From CALJIC01 sp039805565 (lineage in GTDB: Bacteria; Chloroflexota; Chloroflexia; Chloroflexales; Roseiflexaceae), in the NCBI GenBank assembly GCA_039805565.1, contig JBDLTZ010000244.1:1-10276 (forward strand): a stretch of 10,276 bases of DNA. Direction: 5' to 3'. A model generated the notes under the pieces. The model had not been told where the DNA came from, did no database searches, and was given only the letters and a program-made list of their open reading frames with translations. Positions 5,801 through 10,276 of this stretch are shown one piece after another. The position numbers and the translations under genes were made by a program. Every line of letters starts with the position of its first letter. Within the stretch, counting starts at the first letter, position 1.

Positions 5801-6076
5801 ATGATCAACTTCATCCTGTGGCTGCTCTTCGGCGCCCTGGTTGGCTGGCTCGCGAGCATCGTCATGCGGACGGATGCTCAGCAGGGGGCTCTGCTGAATA
5901 TCGTCGTCGGGATCATCGGCGCGTTCCTTGGCGGCTTCCTGTTCAATCTGCTCGGCATCGGTGGGAGCAACATCAACTCGGGTGACTTCAGCTTGGGCGC
6001 GTTGCTGGTGTCCTTCATCGGCGCGGTGATCCTGCTGGCGATCGTCAACATGTTCCGCCGTGGTACCGTAAGGTAG
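5801..6076 (+). CDS. GlsB/YeaQ/YmgE family (transglycosylase-associated) small membrane protein
   Basis: A 91-residue, very hydrophobic inner-membrane protein with three helices (about 2-22, 31-52 and 64-84). The ends are diagnostic of the family: MINFILWLLFGALVGWLASIVMRTD, then G-x-LLNIVVGIIGAFLGGFLFNLLG, and a final SFIGAVILLAIVNMFRRG. The name 'transglycosylase-associated' is historical. The biochemical role is unknown, although members are often stress-induced. GGGGAGG lies 8 nt before the ATG, a strong site. It is the last rightward gene before the large convergent hairpin, and 109 bp after the unrecognised membrane-protein gene, so the two could share a transcript. Confidence 0.92.
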   Translation: MINFILWLLFGALVGWLASIVMRTDAQQGALLNIVVGIIGAFLGGFLFNLLGIGGSNINSGDFSLGALLVSFIGAVILLAIVNMFRRGTVR

Positions 6077-6096
6077 CTTTCGGGACGAACCAGATG

Positions 6097-6133
6097 CGAG
6101 GGCCGCCTGCTCCCCTGGAGCGGGCGGCCCTCG
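6097..6133. terminator. 17-bp hairpin between convergent genes
   Basis: CGAGGGCCGCCTGCTCC (6097-6113) pairs with GGAGCGGGCGGCCCTCG (6117-6133): 16 Watson-Crick pairs and one T-G wobble around a 3-nt CCT loop. It lies 20 bp after the GlsB-like stop (6076) and 20 bp beyond the GH38 stop (6154), the expected place for a two-way terminator. Neither strand has a following U-tract. Confidence 0.6.
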
Positions 6134-6153
6134 ACGTTGGGCGCCGTGATCCC

Positions 6154-8679
6154 CTACAGGTCGTCCATCTCGACCATACTCGTCTCGGTTACAGCCTGGG
6201 CCGGGTCGGCCGGGATGCGGAACGTCTTGATCGCGGCCGGGCCGAAGTCGGCGCTGAATACCCGTCCCCACTGCGGCAGCCGGAACGTCGCCCTCGCCGC
6301 GCCGCGCGTGGTCTCGTAGGCGCGCAGCACCAGGTCGTCGCCGTCCTCGGCGCGCTTGAGCGCGGTGACGACAATCGTGTCTGGCTCAACCGCGAGGAAC
6401 GAGGCGGCCTGCGGCAGCGTGCCGTCGTGGAAGGTCTCGATCAGCACGGTGGGGCGCTGGTTGAGCTCGGCTGCCTGGCGCACGGTCCCGGCGCCCTCCC
6501 AGCTCCCCTGGTGCGGCAGCAGGCTGTAGCTGAAGCGCTGCACCCCCTGGTCGATGTAGCTGTAGTGCGCGCCGGGCTGGGGCTGAGTGGGCGCGTGGTG
6601 CGCGTAGATCGGGCTCCGGAGGACGGTGAGCCCCATGGTGCGGCCGCGCACCGAGAAGCTGTACTTGCCGTCGTTCAGGATGCTCAGGCCGTAGGCGGTC
6701 TCGGCGCCGCGGGCGATACCGGAGAGGTCGAACCAGCTCTGGCCCGGCTCCTCCTCGCCGTTGCAGGGCCGCTCGATCACGCCGAAGGGGATCTCGTAGG
6801 CGGCGCGCTGGAAGTTCTGGTTGAGCGGGAAGAGCAACTTGAGCAGCTTGTGGCGCTCGTGCCAGTCCACCGTCACGCGCACGTCGATCCGGTCCATGTC
6901 GGCGTACATCGTGAAGTCCTGCGTGAGCCGCGAGGTCCCGTAGGCGCTCTCGACGCGGATGGTTGCGCGCACCGGGCCGGACTCCACCACCCGCACGCTC
7001 GTGGCCGCGAAGGCGCCAGCGCGCTCGGTGTACTGGTAGACGCCGTGTGACCAGGTGTCGCTCGGGTCGTCGAACACCGCCGGTTCGGCCGCCGGGCCGA
7101 GGAACACCTCGACGCCGCAGCGCTGGTCGAGCAGGCTGGTGACGCAGCCGGTCTTGGGGTTGAGCGTCAGGCGCAGCCGGCCGTTGTCGAGGGTGGTGTC
7201 GCTGGCGGCGAGACCCTCGCTTCCCCCGGCCCCCTCTTCTGCGCCGGGTACCACCCGGTACGTCCGCCATCCGAGCGGCGGCAAGTCGGCCGTGAAGCTG
7301 ACGCGCTTGCGCCAGCCGCTGACGATCGCCGAGGGCTCGATGAACTGGAGCGGCAGCTCGCGCCCCTGGTCGTCCAGCAGCCGCTCGGTTTCTTTCAGGT
7401 CGCTCAGCTCGACCTCGACGTTGGCGCGGACTGGCCAGGCGTGTGGGTTGAACACCACTACGGGGGTGACGCCGTCCTGCTGCGGGATGCCGATGCGCCA
7501 GGCGAGCGACTGGACGGCGTGGTTGAGGCCGCGCCCGGCGACGCTCATCACCTCGCCGTGCATGTCGCGGGCGTCCTCGTAGGTCTGCTCGATGCTCGTG
7601 CCGCCGAGGATATCGTGGAACTGGTTGAAGAGCGCGTTCTTCCAGGCCTGCGACATGTCGGGGTAGGGCTGGCCCACGGTGCGCAGGGCCACCGCCGACC
7701 ACTTCTCGGCGGTGAGGAGCAGGCTCTCGGCCTGGCGGTTCCAGCGCTTGATGCCTGAGTGGACGGCGTAGCAGCCGCTGGCGTGGTGCTGGAGCTCGTC
7801 GTGGACGGTGGGGAAGGGGAGGTCGCGGGCGCGGGCAGCGTCGAGGAACTGCTCGGGCGAGCTGAAGGTGAGCGCCGGTAGGTCGGCGTCGGCCATCATG
7901 CGCTGGATGCTCTCCAGGTTTACCCTGGTGGGACCGCCGCCGTGGTTGCCCACGCCGTAGAACAGCATGAGCTCGTCGAAGGGCGGGCGCAGCTCGCTGG
8001 CGCAGCGGCGCACGTAGCGCTCAAGGTCCTTGCCCCAGGTGCCGTACTCGAACGGGATGCGGTAGGTGAGCACGCGTGAGCCGTCGTCCGACTCCCACCA
8101 GAAGACACGCCCGGGGAGGCCGCACTCGTTCGGCTCGGGGCGCATGAAGACGTAGGAGTCCATGCCGCTGCGGCGCAGGATCTGCGGCAGCATGGCGTGG
8201 TGGCCGAAGCTGTCCACGTTGTAGCCCACGCGTGCCACGACGCCGAAGCGCGAGCGGAAGTAGCGCTGGCCGAGCAGCCCCTGGCGCGCGAAGGACTCAC
8301 CGGAGGGCAGGTTGCAGTCGGGCTGGAGCCACCACCCGCCGACGATGCGCCAGCGGCCCTCGGCGACGCGCCGGCGGATCTCCTCGAACATGGCCGGCTC
8401 GTTCTGCTCGATCCACTCGTAGATGGCGGCCTGGCTGGAGGTGAAGATGAACTCGGGCGTCTCGGCCATGCGGTCGAGGGCGGAGCGGAAGGTGGCCTTG
8501 GCGGCCTGGTAGCCCTCGCGCCAGTCCCACAGCCACACGGGGTCCAGGTGAGCGTTGCCGACCATGTGGAGGGCGCCTCGGTTCTGTGCTGGCCGTTCAG
8601 GGTGCGCGGCCGGCTTCGCGAAAGAGGCTGTGTCGATCGGGGTGTCGGCGTGGACGCCGTTGCGTCTGGCTGTGGTCAC
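6154..8679 (-). CDS. glycoside hydrolase family 38 (alpha-mannosidase type)
   Basis: An 841-residue enzyme that should cleave alpha-mannosides by a retaining, zinc-dependent mechanism. It is probably cytosolic, since no signal peptide is seen. Zinc ligands are visible as HLDPVW (His44, Asp46), NVDSFGHH (Asp156, also the nucleophile) and QFHDILGGTS (His355). Other supports are the long N-terminal (beta/alpha)7-type catalytic region (about 38-290), FYGVGNHGGGPT (240-251), the helical middle domain around HASGCYAVHSGIKRWNRQAE, and a long beta-rich C-terminal part containing LDNGRLRLTLNPKTGCVTSLLD, typical of the family. The start is GTG 8677-8679 with AGGA 9 nt upstream; the next Met (residue 39) would cut into the catalytic core. 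About 38 N-terminal residues before the conserved core look unstructured. A 674-bp repeat-filled gap separates it from the aldolase gene, the likely partner in sugar catabolism. Confidence 0.92.
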   Translation of the reverse strand: MTTARRNGVHADTPIDTASFAKPAAHPERPAQNRGALHMVGNAHLDPVWLWDWREGYQAAKATFRSALDRMAETPEFIFTSSQAAIYEWIEQNEPAMFEEIRRRVAEGRWRIVGGWWLQPDCNLPSGESFARQGLLGQRYFRSRFGVVARVGYNVDSFGHHAMLPQILRRSGMDSYVFMRPEPNECGLPGRVFWWESDDGSRVLTYRIPFEYGTWGKDLERYVRRCASELRPPFDELMLFYGVGNHGGGPTRVNLESIQRMMADADLPALTFSSPEQFLDAARARDLPFPTVHDELQHHASGCYAVHSGIKRWNRQAESLLLTAEKWSAVALRTVGQPYPDMSQAWKNALFNQFHDILGGTSIEQTYEDARDMHGEVMSVAGRGLNHAVQSLAWRIGIPQQDGVTPVVVFNPHAWPVRANVEVELSDLKETERLLDDQGRELPLQFIEPSAIVSGWRKRVSFTADLPPLGWRTYRVVPGAEEGAGGSEGLAASDTTLDNGRLRLTLNPKTGCVTSLLDQRCGVEVFLGPAAEPAVFDDPSDTWSHGVYQYTERAGAFAATSVRVVESGPVRATIRVESAYGTSRLTQDFTMYADMDRIDVRVTVDWHERHKLLKLLFPLNQNFQRAAYEIPFGVIERPCNGEEEPGQSWFDLSGIARGAETAYGLSILNDGKYSFSVRGRTMGLTVLRSPIYAHHAPTQPQPGAHYSYIDQGVQRFSYSLLPHQGSWEGAGTVRQAAELNQRPTVLIETFHDGTLPQAASFLAVEPDTIVVTALKRAEDGDDLVLRAYETTRGAARATFRLPQWGRVFSADFGPAAIKTFRIPADPAQAVTETSMVEMDDL

Positions 8680-8691
8680 TCTGTGTTCCTT

Positions 8692-8973
8692 TGTGCCGCC
8701 GCGCGGCAGGCGTTTCTCCCTGTTGCACAGTCCCGTGCGGAGTGGTTCGGATGCGCCGCTGCGCGCAGCTGGCGTTTCGGTTGCACTAGCGTGGATGTGC
8801 CGCTGCGCGGCTGGCGTTTCTGTTGCACAGTCCTGTGCGGGTGGTTCGGATGCGTCGCTGCGCGCGGCGGGCGTTTCGGTTGCACTAGCGTGGATGTGCC
8901 GCTGCGCGCGGCTGGCGTTTCGGTTGCACTGCCGTGCAGGGTGATTCGGATGTGCCGCTGCGCGCGGCTGGCG
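8692..8973. repeat. tandem repeat array, about 50-bp unit in a 99/100-bp higher-order period
   Basis: Two alternating half-units recur. One type starts GTGGTTCGGATGCG (8742, 8841 and, as GTGATTCGGATGTG, 8941). The other starts GTGGATGTGCCGCTGCGC (about 8791 and 8890, with a degenerate copy near 8692). All contain a core close to GCTGGCGTTTCGGTTGCAC. The 8742-8840 and 8841-8940 blocks are about 90 percent identical by eye. The last copy breaks off at about 8973, where the hairpin pair begins. Many units can fold as GCCGC-TGCGC-GCGGC. The array abuts the GH38 ribosome binding site (AGGA at 8687-8690). Confidence 0.85.
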
Positions 8974-8991
8974 GCAGGGGCCAGCCCCTGC
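8974..8991. repeat. GC-rich hairpin 1
   Basis: GCAGGGGC (8974-8981) and GCCCCTGC (8984-8991) are perfect inverted repeats, in practice a 7-bp stem with a CCAG loop. It directly joins the end of the tandem array. Neither side has a U-tract. Confidence 0.6.
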
Positions 8992-8997
8992 ACCCCG

Positions 8998-9020
8998 CTG
9001 GGGGCGACGCCCGCCCCCAG
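8998..9020. repeat. GC-rich hairpin 2
   Basis: CTGGGGGCG (8998-9006) and CGCCCCCAG (9012-9020) form a perfect 9-bp stem with an ACGCC loop, 7 bp from hairpin 1. The pair looks like one dispersed intergenic repeat unit. It could also slow or end leftward transcription from the aldolase gene. Confidence 0.6.
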
Positions 9021-9182
9021 ACCCCCTGCAAGGGAGTCACTACCAGATGGATGTCGGCCGGCACGAGACTGAGTCACCAGCGGTCTGAGCGGTACGGTAG
9101 CTCGTTCATCGTGTCACGGCCTATCGGAAATGGCACAGCGCCCCTTGCGGGGTCCAGGGGCGGCCGAGCCCCGGCGGGGGAT

Positions 9183-9204
9183 GCAAGGGGGCAGGCCCCC
9201 TTGC
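9183..9204. repeat. 9-bp hairpin overlapping the first direct repeat
   Basis: GCAAGGGGG (9183-9191) and CCCCCTTGC (9196-9204) are perfect inverted repeats around a CAGG loop. The right arm runs into the first copy of the 32-bp direct repeat (9198). Confidence 0.55.
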
Positions 9205-9229
9205 CCGGGGGACGGGGCGGAGCGCCCGC
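9198..9229. repeat. 32-bp direct repeat, copy 1
   Basis: It is identical over 32 bases to 9259-9290, begins CCCTTGCCCGGGGGAC and ends GGAGCGCCCGC. The spacing between copy starts is 61 bp. Its last 18 bases recur with one change at 9316-9333. Confidence 0.8.
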
Positions 9230-9243
9230 TCTACAGCCGCGCC

Positions 9244-9257
9244 CTTGGTGCACCAAG
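9244..9257. repeat. 14-bp perfect palindrome
   Basis: CTTGGTGCACCAAG is fully self-complementary and sits between the two 32-bp direct repeats. It could be a dimer binding site or part of the repeat family. Confidence 0.6.
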
Positions 9258-9258
9258 A

Positions 9259-9290
9259 CCCTTGCCCGGGGGACGGGGCGGAGCGCCCGC
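9259..9290. repeat. 32-bp direct repeat, copy 2
   Basis: An exact second copy of 9198-9229. Confidence 0.8.
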
Positions 9291-9315
9291 GACACCGAGT
9301 CCGGGAAAGCCGGGA

Positions 9316-9333
9316 ACGGGGCGGAGTGCCCGC
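9316..9333. repeat. partial third copy of the direct repeat
   Basis: ACGGGGCGGAGTGCCCGC matches the last 18 bases of the 32-bp repeat with one C-to-T change. It lies about 20 bp beyond the aldolase stop. Confidence 0.6.
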
Positions 9334-9343
9334 AACGAGGGGC

Positions 9344-9365
9344 GCGGGGGAGCCTACTCCCCCGC
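9344..9365 (-). terminator. 9-bp hairpin with the aldolase stop codon in its loop
   Basis: GCGGGGGAG (9344-9352) pairs with CTCCCCCGC (9357-9365) around a 4-nt loop (9353-9356). The loop contains the aldolase stop codon (TAG on the minus strand, 9356-9354). No U-tract follows, so it may be a U-less terminator or an mRNA 3'-end stabiliser. Confidence 0.4.
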
Positions 9366-10265
9366 CGCCTCGTCGGCCCGGCCGGCGCTCCCCAGGAAGT
9401 GCTCCATCTTCTCCAGTACCGTCGCCTCGACGGCCGCCGCGCCGCGCTCCAGATCCTCGGACGGCAGCGCGCGGACCTCTGCGTCGGTCAGATGCTGGTC
9501 GCGGCCCAGAGCGCCAAGCAGCGCCAGCTCCAGGTCGGTGGCGATGTTAACCTTGCTCACCCCGCCGCCCGGCAGCCGGATCGCCGCCGCCATCATCTCG
9601 GCCGGCACGCCTGAGCCGCCGTGCAGCACCAGGTGCACCGGTGTCAGCGCGCGGATCGCCTGCAGCCGCTCGAAGTCCACTTTCGGCTGGCGTACCAGGT
9701 AGACCCCGTGGGCCGTGCCCACCGACACGGCCAGCGCGTCCACCCCGGTCTCGCGCACGAAGCGCTCAGCCTCTTGCGGGTCGGTGTACAGCTCCTCGTC
9801 GCGCTCGGTCTCCACGAAGTCGGTCGTGCCGATCATGCCCAGTTCGGCCTCCACCGAGACGCCGCGGGCGTGAGCGTAGGCCACCACCTCGCGCGTGGCG
9901 GCGATGTTCTCCTCGAGCGGCTTCTCGGAGGCGTCGATCATCACCGAGGTGAAGCCGGCCTCGATCGCCGCGGCGATGGTGGCCAAGTCCTTGGTGTGAT
10001 CGAGGTGCAGTACCACCGGCACGCCCGGCCGCTCCTCGCGTAGGGCCTCGCGGAGCGCTTCGGCGAAGGTGGCCGGCGTCATGCCGTAGCGCTGCAGCTC
10101 GCGGCTGGAGATCTGGACGATCAAGGGCGAACGGGCCCGGCGCCCGGCGCGGAGCACAGGGCGGATCATGGGCGTGGTGCGCGGCGAGAAGGCCCCAAGC
10201 GCGTAGCCGCCGTGCTCAGCCGCCTCGAGTGCCCTCTTCAGGGTGATGAGAGGTGTTGTGTCCAC
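9354..10265 (-). CDS. class II fructose/tagatose-bisphosphate aldolase family protein
   Basis: A zinc-dependent class II aldolase of 303 residues that should split a ketose bisphosphate into dihydroxyacetone phosphate and an aldehyde; it is cytosolic. Visible are VVLHLDHTKDL (proton donor Asp89, zinc ligand His90), SVMIDASEKPLEENI (108-121), VEAELGMIGTTDF (138-150), VSVGTAHGVY (zinc ligand His186), LHGGSGVP (zinc ligand His215) and VSKVNIATDL (236-245). The N-terminal motif reads GAFSPRTTP where Fba/GatY proteins usually have GAFNVNN, so this belongs to a divergent branch whose true substrate is uncertain. The start is GTG 10263-10265, with AAGGAG (10276-10271) 5 nt upstream, at the very edge of the window. 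The GH38 gene lies downstream on the same strand, which suggests a role in sugar breakdown. Confidence 0.87.
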   Translation of the reverse strand: MDTTPLITLKRALEAAEHGGYALGAFSPRTTPMIRPVLRAGRRARSPLIVQISSRELQRYGMTPATFAEALREALREERPGVPVVLHLDHTKDLATIAAAIEAGFTSVMIDASEKPLEENIAATREVVAYAHARGVSVEAELGMIGTTDFVETERDEELYTDPQEAERFVRETGVDALAVSVGTAHGVYLVRQPKVDFERLQAIRALTPVHLVLHGGSGVPAEMMAAAIRLPGGGVSKVNIATDLELALLGALGRDQHLTDAEVRALPSEDLERGAAAVEATVLEKMEHFLGSAGRADEAAGE

Positions 10266-10276
10266 GTGCTCTCCTT

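Larger units (their letters stand above)
8680..9353. other. 674-bp gene-free, repeat-packed gap between aldolase and GH38 genes
   Basis: Long frames exist here on both strands, but they come from the 99-bp repeat period (a multiple of three) and GC richness, and read as low-complexity R/C/A/G protein. What it holds, from the aldolase side: a hairpin at the aldolase stop, short GGGGCGGAG repeats (9198-9333), a palindrome, a roughly 110-bp unremarkable stretch (about 9021-9130), two strong hairpins (8974-9020), and a tandem array running to the GH38 ribosome binding site. I found no convincing promoter for the GH38 gene in it. Confidence 0.7.

Noticed and set aside
8692..8973. CRISPR array
   Set aside because: Units are adjacent and similar throughout, with no unique spacers between short identical repeats and no cas genes nearby.
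8197..9072. Long rightward open frame across the GH38 5' end and the repeat array
   Set aside because: It is antisense to the GH38 gene and then runs through the 99-bp repeat, whose period is a multiple of three and keeps frames open. Its translation is low-complexity with no family resemblance.
9074..9118. GTGACA -35-like box as a GH38 promoter
   Set aside because: The sequence 17 bp downstream (TACCGC) does not resemble a -10 box.
9074..9295. Leftward 73-codon frame behind the aldolase gene
   Set aside because: It is arginine- and proline-rich translation of GC-rich repeats, with no ribosome binding site or family resemblance.

Overview
This GC-rich window (low-AT coding sequence, many GTG starts, strong AAGGAG/GGAGG ribosome binding sites) holds ordinary metabolic genes separated by unusually repeat-rich and hairpin-rich gaps. 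The style of the MetF, the aldolase and the GH38 enzyme suggests a Chloroflexota bacterium. That is a guess from protein style, not a database result.

Layout, left to right. Bases 1-158 are the C-terminus of a rightward ABC-2 type permease. From 426 to 4822 four genes run leftward. Read in their own direction they are an alpha/beta hydrolase (4822-3917), an aldo/keto reductase (3888-3031, 28 bp after the hydrolase and probably co-transcribed), a methylenetetrahydrofolate reductase (2867-1950) and a monofunctional aspartate kinase (1832-426). metF and the kinase each appear to have their own promoter. Together they serve aspartate-family and methionine biosynthesis: the kinase opens the route to homoserine, and MetF makes the methyl donor for homocysteine methylation. 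A 434-bp gap (4823-5256) separates this group from two small rightward membrane-protein genes: an unrecognised two-helix protein (5257-5691) and a GlsB/YeaQ/YmgE-type protein (5801-6076). A 17-bp hairpin at 6097-6133 closes these against two leftward carbohydrate genes. Those are a GH38 alpha-mannosidase-type glycosidase (8679-6154) and, upstream of it, a class II sugar-bisphosphate aldolase (10265-9354). The 674-bp gap between them is packed with repeats.

The most interesting non-coding signal is in the 4823-5256 gap. A leftward extended -10 element at 5094-5102 would start an RNA almost exactly at the 5' arm of a 15-of-17-bp outer helix. A perfect 9-bp inner helix is nested inside, and 20-odd bases after the outer helix comes a classic stem plus six-U intrinsic terminator. 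This could be a small RNA of about 195 nt or a regulated leader. The second notable point is that the aspartate kinase has KFGAAAV where the family has KFGG(T/S)SV. The third is the 50/99-bp tandem repeat array, with other GC-rich repeats, in front of the GH38 gene. I see no transposase, integrase, CRISPR array, tRNA or rRNA, and no sign of a new multi-gene system.
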